NCBI GenBank assembly: GCA_039654915.1
Contig: CM077594.1
Span: 73,836,393-73,900,392 of the forward strand
DNA: 64,000 nucleotides
Source: Aquilaria yunnanensis
Lineage: Eukaryota > Streptophyta > Magnoliopsida > Malvales > Thymelaeaceae
Direction of reading: 5' to 3'
Notes under the pieces: model-generated
What the model saw: the letters and a program-made list of their open reading frames with translations, nothing else
What the model was told of the DNA's origin: nothing
Database searches by the model: none
In this document: in pieces, positions 11,049 to 23,000 of the stretch
Position numbering within the stretch: the first letter of the stretch is position 1
Layout of the letters: every line of letters begins with the position of its first letter
Translations under genes and position numbers: made by a program

Positions 11049-13232
11049 CTAGGCCCAGCGAGGCCCCTCGGGAATGTCCAAGGTAGTAAGAAAAGAGAGG
11101 TCGAGGTCGGGGTACTTCACCAAGACTTGGTGCTGAGCCAGACAAAAGCCATCTTGGAACGCAACCTTGGTTGCTTGATCGACCTTGTCTTTCTCAACAT
11201 ACAAGTCGTCCAGCTCGTTCCTCAACTTAGCGGCCTCCCTCTCTAGCTTCTTTGTCTTATTTTTCTTCTTCACCTCTTTTTTCAGCGCGTCGACGTCGAC
11301 TTGAAGTTCGGCATTGTCTACGAGGGCCTTCGTTAGGAGAGTAAAGTCATCCTCCTTCTCCTTCCAGTAGACCTCATTTGCCGAAGATAGCACGATAACC
11401 TTCGCGCCGAGGTCAGACACCTTTTGGGAGAATTCTTGAGAGAGCTCCTCCTGACTCTTCAAGAACTTCTCTCGAACTTTTGGCACCTCCTCATTGGCTA
11501 TCTTGTTTAGCTCAGCGTACTTGACAACTAAGCCGGCAAAAAATACCTTAGCTCTCTCCAAGCGCTCTTCGGTCCGAGATCGGATCGAAGACTGCTTTGC
11601 TGCCCATGCTCTGAAGTATCCACTATACGCTAAGAGCTGCGAAAAGGAAAGACTTCGCGTAAGGGTCAGAAGGCTATAAAAGCTTAGAAAAATCCTCTAA
11701 GTCCCAAAAAACTCATAATTTACCTGGGCAACGTGTTCGGACATCCTCACGGCGAGGACCTCCTCGTTTGGGCACTCTTCAGTTAGGGACTTGAAGGTGG
11801 CGTTAGTGAATATGCCCTTCGCCATCTGAGGAACCATTTTCTGGCTGTCCTCGGAGAACAGGTTCATGTCCTTCGTGAAGGTCTAGAAAGGCTTCTTCGG
11901 CACCTTGTCGCTCGAGATGTGGGAGTCCCAAATGGCCCATTTCCAAGCATGCTTCACCATCCACGCAGCGGGCGCTTGCTCCTCTACAAAATCACGCCGA
12001 AGTTCCATCAGCACATTATCTCTTAGCCACACATTTATAAGATCTAAGATGCCAAAAAATCCCAAATTGATAGGAAAATGGCTAAGGGACAAACCTGGAG
12101 GAACCTCGGTGACGTCCTCCTCGAAGTCGTTGGCCTCCTGAATAGCGTCAAGGACTTGCTTGCCCTTCACTCTTCGGCCATCCTCGAGCTCCTCAGTAGA
12201 AAGGCCTCATGCCGAAGTACCCAAGACCTCCTCCGCCGAAGTCAAGCTGACGGTCGGCTGCGAGGGAGGGTCGGCATGAACTGAGGAATGGTCCTGCACC
12301 TCCATAACGTCTTTAGGAAGGGGAGGAAGAATGTCCCCCTTGGCCTTCTTCCTCGCCGAAGATGGCCCCCCACCCGTCGTCTTCTTCCTCTTCGGGGCAA
12401 CTTTCTTCCTTTGCTGCTCCCCCTTTTCAACCTGCCCGAGGAAGATGGACTTGTAGAAGGCAGCAGATTGGTCACCCATCTCTGAAAAAGGGAAGACATC
12501 AGTGTAAGTCCAAAAGAGTATGTATAACAAAATTTGGAAGATTACTTACTCTCCACAAGCCCTTTGTAGGTGAGCTCGCACCGAAGGAGCATCAGTAGCC
12601 ATGCCTTTTTTCCGTCAAAGGTAGGTGCCGGCATGGCAAGGTCGGTTTTATGCTCCTTGACTACCCCTAACTCCCGAAGAACCTCTTCGGTCATGAAGTT
12701 CCACTTTATGGGAAAGGGGTACAGGGAACGAGGAGGTACCTCGGGGTCCCAATCCACAACTGCACGGATACGACTGTCAAAGTTGTCAAACTTCACCTCC
12801 AACTCCAGGGTTAGTAGCCGTCTGGGATCCACTACATCTATCGGTAGGGTCCCCCATGACCATTCCATCGGAACGTTCTTCTAAGCCTCAGCTACCTTCA
12901 GGAAGAAGAACTTCTTCTGCAAACCCCACCAGCTGTCCCTCGTGTCGAAGGTAAAGGTGTATTTTTTGGACCCAGAACCCTGAGGAAGCAAAAAATAAAA
13001 GCCACCCTTCAAGACGGGATGGAGTTTGTAGTATTGCATAAAAAAAAGGAAGTGAGATTCTACATTGAAGGCCCCACACATGCAGAGAAAAACATTGAAA
13101 TAGTAATAAGAATTAGGCAGAAGCTGAGTCACGCCTGTGCCATGAAAATGGCAGAAGTCGTAGACCACCTTCGGCGGAGGAAACCAAAGTCCAGCCTTCA
13201 GTTGGCCCTGAAAGACGGTAACCTCACCCGAG

Positions 13233-13237
13233 TTATT
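13233..13237. repeat. Target-site duplication TTATT, left copy (solo LTR A)
   Basis: TTATT directly precedes the solo LTR and is repeated exactly at 14655-14659. Confidence 0.93.
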
Positions 13238-14654
13238 TGTTGGGTTTCGGGAGCCAAACAGCGTAGTAGAATTTAACTGAAACCCTCTAGGATCCAAGTG
13301 AAACGGGGTAAACTGGGTGTTCAAAAATTTTCATACCTAATTTTTGGTTGAGATCTCTCACTCAACTGTAGAGTCGAATCACAAAACTTGAACAGTTGAC
13401 GTGTTCAAGCTCTCTATGGTATCCACACGAGCCTCTGGGGATCACCACGCTTCCACCGCGTCCCGGCAGATGCGTTTCTCTTGCGCTCGCACTACTAGCT
13501 TGCGTCCTCCAAGGAATTGCAAGAGAAGAGTGCGGCCGTCCTTTTGGGAGGCTAGGGCAAGGAGACCTATGAATTTCTCACTAAAAGTTGTATTTATAGT
13601 GAGACTCAACTTCCAGGCCTAATGGGTTTCAAAGCCCTAATCCAATTAGGCTTTAATTTCGGGCTTAATAATGGCTCAACTATTGGGCCCATTATTAATA
13701 CGAAATTATTGTGAAACAAAAACCCAAATTATTAGCCCATGCACTCTAATGATCCAAATAGCTCTATGTGTGTGACCCAATAGGCTCTTACCACGTTGGC
13801 AATGATCATAAATCACATTTATGATCATAAGCAATGAGCGGTGTCTAGCAACACATCATTGCTACCCAAGTGACAAGATTATCGATGATTCGACTAAACC
13901 TTTATGATCATCATCGATATATGCCATTGTCCCTTTGTCCAAGATATCAAGACTAAGCACGAGACATGGAATGTGTCACTCTCGTATAGCCCAATCTTTG
14001 GTTTCTTGATTACCGAGTAGACCAACTTAAATTGATGACATTGATATCGTATATCAACTCATCCGAGCATGGCCATGCATTTTTCTAAGTCTTACTCTAT
14101 CAATGAGCCCGAAGATATCACTCCCGTTACATAGGAGGGACAAATTTCATCTTGATCATACAAATCCCTCCGCATGATATGTGACATACCCAATGACCTC
14201 TTTCAAGTTCACTCAGTTACGAGCAACAAAGGAAAGTATCAAAGTATGTGACTCACTTGTAGGGAACCTTGATGATCTTAGATCGAAGAACTACATATAT
14301 CATGATCACTATGAGAATCACTTATGACACTCATATAACGATCCATGTAGTGTTCTCATGATGGGTCGGTCCAGTACACAAGTTCTCCAACTTGTACCCA
14401 TATGCAGACTACATATCTCATATTAGTCTCCACATATGCTAGTCATTATGTATTATTGCAACCGGTTCCACAATAATACTAGACTAGGGACGTTTGAGAA
14501 TATCATTATTCTAGGGTTACAATTATGCTTGTTAAGTTATGCAGAAACAAAACAACAAACATAATTGCTGGATTAATGCCTTAATAAAATATCATGACTC
14601 AATGTGTAAAAATACAATCATCTCATGATTGGCCTTTTGGGCACAACACTAACA
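13238..14654 (-). mobile_element. Solo LTR A, 1417 bp
   Basis: It starts TGTTGGG and ends CTAACA with an exact TTATT target-site duplication. A second copy of the same length lies at 34266-35682. On the minus strand CTATAAATAC gives a TATA box at 13591-13598, and the minus-strand end GGCTCCCGAAACCCAACA is typical of a plant LTR end, so it reads leftwards. It has no internal sequence, primer site or polypurine tract, so it is most likely the product of LTR-LTR recombination. The family is unknown; copia-like is possible. It interrupts the antisense gene of Tat element 1. Confidence 0.92.
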
Positions 14655-14659
14655 TTATT
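14655..14659. repeat. Target-site duplication TTATT, right copy (solo LTR A)
   Basis: It is identical to 13233-13237 and follows the terminal CA of the LTR. Confidence 0.93.
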
Positions 14660-14833
14660 CATATAACTGAACAGGCCAGGTTTAGGTAACCTAATAACTG
14701 AGTAAGAAGGAAGAAAAAATTTTGTTGTCCACTTCGCTAACTTTTCCAAAGTGGTACAACTCGGATGAGAATTGAGAGGAAGCCAGCTGTAAGGGACAGT
14801 TTGGACGGACATGAGCGGAATGAGGGAAGACAT

Positions 14834-15602
14834 TTGGAAAAGGGAAACCTAACTTCGGAAGGGAGAAAAAAGAATAAGGAAACAATGCCAAAGAACGACT
14901 TCGGAAAGGAGAACCCACCAAAGCTTTTGTCGAAGTCTGGATTTGTGATCACCGTCGCTAAGACTCGTCGGAAATCTCTCCGCCGTTAGCATTGTCGCAG
15001 AAAAGGGAGAAAAGCTTGAAAGCAAACGAGAGCAAAAGCAGAAGCAAAATAAAGCAAGTGGGAACTCTGAGGAAGATGAGGGTTTATATAGGCCGAAGGG
15101 GGTAGGCGAATCATCGCCATAATTACCCCTCTAAGGCGAATCGTCGCCATATTTACCCATCAAAGATGAAGAGACGCAGTTGATGTAACCGATGCAACTA
15201 TCCCTCAATTACCACGTGACACGTGTCGCCCAGCACAGGAAACAAGGGCACGCCTCCTGACAGCACGGAGGCCTAGGCAAGCTTATCCGAAGTGACGCAT
15301 CTGTCTAATTAGAAGACGTAACGACTCACTAACAAATGACATAAGCCCAAAGAAAGGGGATATCCACCTCGGGCTGACGGAATAACTTCGGGAATGTCGA
15401 AAATTCGACCAAAAACTGGGAAAGCCATTTGAATACCAGAGGAGCTACCTCGGTTAAGAAGAGGCATCTCATATTGCCGAAACTCCCTCCGAAGAAGATA
15501 ACCTCAGCTAAAAATTCAATCATGACGACTGAGCTAATCACCACCTTCCACGAAGATTCCCATAATTTGCTCAAATAATCGAAGATATAATTTCAGCCTT
15601 TT
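14834..15602 (-). promoter_or_regulatory. Leader and promoter of the antisense gene of Tat element 1
   Basis: Reading leftwards, CCTATATAAACC gives a TATA box at 15090-15083, about 250 bp before the ATG at 14833. Two adjacent G-boxes lie upstream of it, CACGTG at 15213-15218 and ACACGTGTC at 15219-15227. A purine-rich leader (GAGAGCAAA-like words on the plus strand near 15030) corresponds to 7775-7800 in element 2. Nothing else is recognised here. Confidence 0.65.
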
Positions 15603-15614
15603 GAGGGGGGCATG
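15603..15614 (+). other. Polypurine tract of Tat element 1
   Basis: GAGGGGGGCATG directly precedes the TGATAGCC start of the 3' LTR, as in the sibling element. Confidence 0.75.
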
Positions 15615-16472
15615 TGATAGCCAAAGGCCTATTACCCTCCAAACTCTCAAGCTCTGACGAAGCACCGCCCTCGGAAAAGATGAGCATCACCCTCGAAGAA
15701 TGCGAGCACCAACCTCGAGAAAAGAGAGTCCAGAGTCCTTGACCCCCGAACCTCGGTAATCCACCATTACCCTCAGGAATAACAGGACTGACCTCGAGAA
15801 AATGGTACACTACCACCATCGGTAAGATGATCTGACCAACTTCGGTAAAAGTAGACTCACCATCCTCGGCAGGGGAAAACATCCTCCAAAGGGAATCCTC
15901 TGTGCCGAGGGGCTTTCTAAGTAACTGGGGCAACCTCGGCTAGAAGCTCTCATATCCCGAAGAGGTCTTTTTCACCAAAGGGGTTTTGTGAACACGACAA
16001 AAACGGTTAAGGAGCCTCTAACACAAAGGCCTCGCACATGCCCCTGACACACAGGCCTCCCACGGCCTTGACTTCTGGCCAGAACGGCTTGTGGCTAGCT
16101 GGAGATCCCCATCTCTAAAGGTATGGACTGCATCTGACCAAACACGTGTCATGATCTGAGCGGGCTGTGTCAAACAGACTTTTCCCAATCTCCTCCTATA
16201 AATACTTAGGGAAATAACCTTGGTAGGAAGGGGGCAAAACTCTCAAGAGAACTCTACTCTTTGCTCTCCATTCACGACACTTCACTTCCCAAATACTGAC
16301 TTGGGCGTCGGAGTCTCCTCCCCCGGAAACACACTCAGGGACCTCCTAACCTCTATTCTTTTGAGCGTTTCAGGCACTCTCACGTCGGAAGTTTCTCGTT
16401 CAGACACCCTCCACACCGGAAGTCCCTACTTCAGGCCACTATGTCATACAACAAAGATGCCGATGAACATCA
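15615..16472 (+). repeat. 3' LTR of Tat element 1
   Basis: It starts TGATAGCC and ends AACATCA. It aligns loosely with element 2's LTR in three blocks: the start, the G-box plus TATA region, and the block ACTTGGGCGTCGGAG followed by CCGGAAACACACTC near 16300-16340. The end at 16472 is chosen by analogy, because the matching 5' LTR and target-site duplication are outside the window. The scramblase gene begins 585 bp downstream in the same direction. Confidence 0.8.
16142..16204 (+). promoter_or_regulatory. LTR core promoter upstream of the scramblase gene: G-box and TATA box
   Basis: ACACGTGTCA at 16142-16151 and TATAAATA at 16197-16204 are clean matches. They drive towards the host gene, whose ATG is about 850 bp further on, so read-through or chimeric transcripts are possible. 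This is inference only. Confidence 0.6.
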
Positions 16473-17057
16473 CTATTATTTTCTGATAAGGTTTTATGAT
16501 ATTAAATTGTAGGATCGCGGGAACCTAAGATCAAGATTAAGATCTTTAACAACCTTGGTATTGACCTTCTAATTTCCACTGTACAATCTTCTTCATAGAA
16601 TCTCTTCCATTTGAAAGAATATTCCTTAGTCGTGCTTTCAGAATGGCCACTTTGCCCTATTTTGAAAACATGTATGGGTAAATTGGATGCAATTTGTAAG
16701 TTCAGTAGCTTATTTGAGTGGACGAAAACCATAAGTGGTTATTTGGCCGTAACACTAAACAATAGTGGCCAAACGCCACTTTAGCTCCTTGAACCCTCTC
16801 GAACATGGCAAAACCCAATTTCCCCCGGCATCGGCCCATGGCACGGCACATCCCGGTAACTGTATGACGAAGTTTTGCGCCGGAATTTGGGAAGTCCGGT
16901 GGTCGGCACTGGCCTAGAGGAACAAGTGATAATCTTCTTCCGCCTCTACTCAGTCTTCTCCATTTCTTTCTGATTTTCTTTATGATCCGACTATTCGGAT
17001 TGCTAGGTCTGAGTTTTGGTCTTGTGCTTTGTAACTTGTGCACGACTTCTTCCGACC
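16473..17057 (+). promoter_or_regulatory. Promoter and 5' leader region of the scramblase gene
   Basis: This is the whole interval between the Tat LTR and the start codon. I see no strong TATA box and no recognisable retroelement sequence. A 113-codon open frame on the minus strand (16702-17043) has no recognisable motif and looks like chance. The transcription start cannot be placed from sequence alone. Confidence 0.45.
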
Positions 17058-20000
17058 ATGAATCGGATTATACGATCCCGTCTCCCTTCCGCACCAAAGC
17101 TGACTTCTCTTACAAGTGAATCCTTCATATCTTCTGTGGATGATCTAGTTCAGGTAGCGAAGTTCAGCAGCTTTTCAGGTTTCTTCTCTACGTCTAGCGA
17201 CAGGGCTTTATCTGTACTCTTCTCTTCGAGAAATTTTTCTTCAATTCAGGGATTGTCTCGTGTTTCGCTGCGAAATTGGCTGGCTACTCTGACCACTGGT
17301 CGCCGTTATCGACATAGTGTTGAGGATGATTCTGGGCTTACTAGAAACTTGCTTGCTGAGCTCTGGGTTGCAGATAGGAAACAAAAGGCTGAGGGAACGA
17401 GAAGACGAGCGAAAGTTCTTAAGCGTTCCAGTCAATTTGGGACCCAGTCATCGTATCATTATTATGCGGGACAAGTTCTCAAGCAACCACCACCCAGCCA
17501 ATCTGTCCCAGGTTTTTTGCAGCCAGCGTCATCTGAGGAGGTAACCGTTTCTTTTCAAATGAATTATCTTAGGTTCAGTTTATTTTAATTGAAATGTGAG
17601 ACTGTGTCTTTGGCGCAGATGTATCATGTAATTGTTATGTATGAATGGTTGCTACTTTGAGTGAATAGTTTGGCATCCGTTGTTGTTGTTGTTGTTGTTT
17701 TTTTTTTTCTGGGTATATGTTCTGTTAATTAGTTGAAGTTGCAGCGAAGTGTACTACTTTGCTTGGTCTTTTGATGTATCCTATGGTTTTCTACTTTGGA
17801 TGAAGATGTGTCTAGTTTCTGTAGTACATTCATCTAATTTGAAACTCTCTTATTGTATATGATGTGTGCTGAACTCGCTGTGATGAATGACTTTTTGAGT
17901 TAAAGGTGGAAGCTGGTTATAAGTTGTGGTTTTAGAATTTGTAGCTTCTGAAGTTTGAGTCCCAAAATTATGCTAGGGTAGCAATGAAACTTGGAAAGCA
18001 CAGAAAAGGACAAAAGCTTAGTACTATGATCAAAGAGGACCTTAGCTTCGCATCTTGGTCTAGTCGCACCAGATGATCCTGATAAAGTATAGACATGTAA
18101 GTTGTCTGAGTAATACTTTACTGTCATGATTTGAGGTTATACCATAGATTTGGACTCTAGAAAGCTGTTTTCTTATGAACTCTATATACCTCTCTCCTAT
18201 AACCACTTTCAGTTGCTGGAAATCTCTCATGATTAAGTCAATAACTTGGTGTGCTTCATTGTTTTCCATGTAACAATACGATATAATTTTTCCATTGTTG
18301 CAAGTTCTATATTCCCAGCTTGGTGATGTTGCTATTCTTATTCCTCAAACAAAGCTTTTCGAACTATACCTGCATCGTGGACTGGGTTCCCTTTATGTGA
18401 CATGTGTGCCGTAACAATTTTGATGGAGAAAGTATGGCTCTTCTTTATGCTGGTCAAATCTCCTAATTATCATCATAATTGATCAAGCTATTATTAGACA
18501 TCCAAGAACCTTTAAGAAGGCCAAGTTTTTGTTGAAACTCTTCTGAATGTTGTGCCATAAATTTTTCCAATGTTTTATTATCACAACTTTCACGGTGTAG
18601 AATTTATATTCATTATTTAATATTTTTGGTGATCTTTTATTCTTTTCTTGAATTGATACGTTGCATTCATGTTCTGGCTTTTAAGGCTCTTCTCTTGATG
18701 TTACATATGAGTGACTTGCCTTCATTTTTAAAATATATAGGTTCGAGTTGCCCCACTTCTTGCTAGATCCAATTTGCTTATCACACGGGACATCGAGTGG
18801 GCCAATCTCGTATTGGGTTTTGAGCAGGTGCCTTTCACAGTACTCTGTTTGTTGTTGTCTTTTTCTTGTATGCTTTCCTCCTTGTGCCTGTTATAGCGCA
18901 GAAGCAATAGAGTTTACATGCAGTGGGCTTTCTCCTATGTACACGGTGTCTAGTCTATTTGACTTTATATTGTTGTACATGTCTGTTTATTATTTAGTTT
19001 TGCATATTTCTAGAAATAGTTTACATTGTTTTATGGATTCAATAGCTGAATTTTGGTTGCTTTGTGATTAAATCTTGCTCTAGTGGACTGTTGAGGTAGT
19101 GTGGGATCGTTTCTTGGAATTTAGCTCATTAACTAGAAGTGCAGGAGCTAGGAATTAGAAAGTTCAAACAGAGCTTTTTAATGATTGTACTATTGAAAAC
19201 ATAGTAAATATGAGACAGTAAAAGCGAGAATAGAAATATATGGTACATGGAAACGAATCTAGACTTCATATAAGAGATTCTTGGCTTGGCAGCTAACATG
19301 GTAGCACCACGTCTAAAACTGGCCTAGTTGTTACCAAGTTGCTGCTAACAAGCCCTTGAGAACTGTATCCCATTCGTTTCAAAGTCATTTGCATCTGGAT
19401 TTGCTACTTGCTATGATTAATGTGCGAGCAAATTTTATGTGTTTGAAGACTTCTTTGTAAGCACAATATTAGGCCTGCAAGATCTGGCATCAGTGACTAC
19501 ACAATTCTCAGATTTGTTTCTTATTATGTTTAGCCTTTGTCTGACCTATCCATGCGATTTTATTGACTGACTTGCTTTTTCTTAGTTTCTTTAGAATCAG
19601 AGAATCGTACAACTGTTGGTTAACTTTTTCCTAATATTGATACCAATTTTTTCTGTACTAATCATTCATTTTATCAGAGTTTACTTGTACTTTGACTATA
19701 ATATAACAAGCTAACCTGTGGTCTTTTTGTAATGACCAATATCGTCCATGTTTGTTTGTATGTTCTTGATTACAGTTGCTTTCAGGTTGATGTTGTCTAG
19801 TTTTCTATGAGCTAACTTCTGAGTTTATGTGTTTTGTGTTTGTTGAAATTTCAGGAGAACCGCTATGCAATAGTTGATGTGTGCTACTCTCAATCAGTAA
19901 GTAATCATCTGGATTCTTCTATCCCTCAAATTGGGGCTTGGGAAGGATTTTCATACAATGACTATTTTGCAGTTCTAAACTAACGGAAATACTGATTATA

Positions 20001-23000
20001 AGATTTGACCTGCAGCCTGTAGGTTTTATTCGTGAACAGAGTAATGTCCTTGCCAGGCAGGTAAATACTTGAGCCCGTATCTTCTTATATATAGATTTCG
20101 TCTGCTGTTACAGTTTTCTTGTTGTAGGATAAGAACTACATGAACTACATGCTTTCTTTTTTCTCTTTTTAATCGTTCTCATGGTGCAATGACCCTTTAT
20201 AATTTCATTCTTATGTTCAAAATGGGAATATTATGTATTGGATAGCTTTTACAGGCTAACAATTTTGCTTTACTTACTCTTCTAAATGCATGCTTTCATG
20301 TACTCTCTCCAACCCACATTCTTCACAACATTTACTATTTGGGTCATTCCCCAAGTCTTTGCAGCATTTCCATATTTGGTACATTACTTTACCATATTAC
20401 CACTAAAACTACCATTTCAACATTCACTTTTTCCATCTTTCTTGATTTGCATTCCAAAGTGAAAGGGCAAAACTGGAAACAAGTTGAAACTTTTTCCTCT
20501 TCCTTAATTTATGTCATTCCAAAGGACCTGGGACAGTGGGGTTATTTGCTTTTGTAATGCTCCAATAAAGCAATTGCCTAGCTGCTGTATAAGAACTCGA
20601 TTCTGCACATTGATGATTTGTTGGTTACAGATTGGGATTGTTTTTTGACCCATATTTGAGTGGATGAAGGGTAGACTAGCTAAAATTCAATTGCATTTCC
20701 AAGTATTTTACTTAACAAAACTAGCCATTGTCTAAAGATGATTTACTCATAAATGAAATCTGCAACGTGACTTTTGCTTCACTTGTGGCAGGTAGTATTT
20801 ATAGTGGTAGCAAATATAGCAGTAGCAATATTTGTAGGCGTAGGAGTGTTAGTTGTAGTAGGAGGTATTTTTCGCAGCAACAGCAGTACCAGTTGTATTT
20901 TGAGCACAGAAGTGTTTGCGAAGTGACGAATAAAGTTCTGATTAAAAGAGGTCTGGCCAGGAAAATAAAATAAAAGAGGGGGTGTTGATAGACTTTCAAT
21001 TGAGAGCTGTCATATTGGGCAAGTTTTTACTTGCTAAACTTAGTGTTATAGTAACTGCACTTGTTGTACAAGTTACATGCGGCACAGTCTATATGCTCAA
21101 GGCATGTGCCTCTGGGTGGTGCTTAGGTAGACAACAAGAAACATGTGCAAAATAAAGTGAAAGAAAAAGTTTTTTTTCCCACCTTCACCACCTGTAGAAA
21201 GGGAAAAGGAAAAAAATGCCCCACAAAGAACACAAAAAAAATGAGTTTTCTAGTGCAGAATTTATCAAGTGTTAGGGTAAACAATTTATGCCATTTTTAG
21301 TGTTCAGGATTTACTTTTATTCATCAAAATTAGTTGGGAATTTCAGTTACACTTAATCATTGCTCTTTGATAAGTGGACAATTTTATGGGGTTTGGATGT
21401 GGATGAGGCATGATAACTTATTTAGTCTGCACTACATTCATGTTCTTATTCAAGGTGTTCTGTATCCTATCTTTCGAAGTTTTTGTTCTCTCGATAAGTA
21501 ATATATAATACTAATTTTATGCTGTTGAAAACTCAGTAAATACAGGCTTTTCTAACCAGCATTCCTAAATGATGTGATTTGCATTAGGATTTCCTAGATG
21601 ATATAAATTGCTGAAAACATTGCAGAAAACAAAATATCTGGATTTTAAAAAACTGTTGATTTTAATTTTTTTTTTTATAACAAACGACATTTGGAAGCTA
21701 ATACTCTATATACCTAATAATTACTTAAGTTATATCTTCTTACAAAGTAATTATTTTTTTATGAATTTGTTTTTCCATGCACAGCCTAAAAAATGAAAAA
21801 TAAAAAAATACGACTTTTTAGGAAAGTATTTTAAAAATGATTTTTGTGTTTCCTAAACTATAGGGCTTCAATTGGTATTCAAGTCTGGCAACTAGTTACT
21901 GCATACGAAAATAATCACTTATAAGCACATTTTAAAAATCTATCCCAGGTTCACCCTTATATTATGGTGAGTTCTCTATATCTTTTATCAATTTTTCTTG
22001 GGATGTATACAGCCAGAGCCCAAATTTGTTGCCTTATTTGTTTTTCTGAGCCATGTTTTCAAGTTTGACGTGATAGATTTGTTTTCAGTTGTTTCATTGG
22101 CTTGAACTTGAAGGGGCATTTTAAGTGGTGTTATCTCACATAATCTAGCTTCTACTTGTGCTTTAAGTTGTTGTGAGGTCTCTCAACCCATTGTCAGTTG
22201 GAATGAGGTTGGAAGCTTCAGTATATTTGATGAAACCAAAACCATTGATTCTTTTGGGCTAAGTTTGAAGAATGATTGATGAATATGAAAATATAAGATA
22301 AGCTAGGAGGAATCATGGATTAAAAGTTTGTAAAAGAACCTATTGAAGCAAAGGTCAAATTTTTAGGAGAAGTATTTGCAAATAAGACACATCTAAGTCT
22401 TTGTTATGAAGGTTGTTTCTGGCAAAATCTGGACAATGGGGATAACAGTATTGTTGTTGGCATTGAGCTAGGGGAAAGAATAAATCATTGGAAGAATGCC
22501 CTAGTTGATGTCAGATTTTGATAAGATCCTGCTGTGTCCTGTTGATTGTCTTTTGTAAGCATTTGACGTAAATGAGAAAAAAACAGAATTTATTATTATT
22601 ATTTTTTTTTTCTGAAAAGCCTAAACTCATTGCTTCTTCCATTGCAACTTAATCTAAATTTTAGAAATTGGAGCAACACTAACATTTGGAAAATTGATAG
22701 TTTTACGAGGAAGTTGTCAAAGTGAGTTAATATAATGTTGCTCTTGCTCAAACAAGAATGTTCAGAGTTAGCAATTGTGGGAACTAATTGAGAGTGTTAA
22801 GTGGTAATAATCTCAGGTTTGTTAGTTAAATTCTATGAATTTATTGTTGCCAAGCCTCTTTACTTGCTGACAATTGTTTTCCAGCTGTATGTTTCACTAT
22901 GATACTTAAGCTCAATTTTGTTGTTAACCCATTCTTTGTTGCTGAACCCATTTACATAACCAACACATGGCAAGCTTATTTCTCATTGTCTGTCCTTTTC

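Larger units (their letters stand above)
11049..14833 (-). pseudogene. Spliced antisense gene of Tat element 1 (Transposase_28-like and coiled coil), inactivated
   Basis: Three exons on the minus strand fit one frame. Exon 1 runs from ATG at 14833 to 12550 and is interrupted by the solo LTR at 13238-14654, which leaves the frame intact. Intron 1 is 12482-12549 and exon 2 is 12481-11724. Intron 2 is 11637-11723 and exon 3 is 11636-11049. Both introns are GT-AG and preserve the frame. Exon 1 resembles the plant 'putative gypsy-type transposon' family (Transposase_28), with GEVTVFQGQLKAGLWFPPP and LPNSYYYFNVFL. Exon 2 opens with MGDQSAAFYKSIFLGQVEKG and is Lys/Arg-rich. Exon 3 is a long coiled coil ending in IPEGPRW. 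In-frame stops lie at 12881, 12207, 11883 and 11049; at the last two the sibling copy in element 2 has Trp. Its function is not known. Confidence 0.8.
1..16472 (+). mobile_element. Tat-type Ty3/gypsy LTR retrotransposon, 5' end outside the window
   Basis: The element enters the window inside its protease and ends with a 3' LTR at 16472. The order is protease, RT, RNase H, a second RNase H, integrase, spacer, antisense gene, polypurine tract and LTR. A second RNase H after the normal one, together with an antisense gene downstream of pol, is known for the Tat lineage. Two later insertions split it: a related Tat element at 2113-9088 and a solo LTR at 13238-14654. The coding parts have several in-frame stops (for example 728-730 and 783-785), so this copy is dead. 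The 5' LTR, gag and 5' target-site duplication are not in the window, so the right end is set only by analogy with the sibling LTR ending in CATCA. Confidence 0.88.

Noticed and set aside
16702..17043. 113-codon open frame on the minus strand upstream of the scramblase gene
   Set aside because: No motif or family is recognised, and it overlaps the likely promoter and leader of the host gene. It looks like a chance frame.
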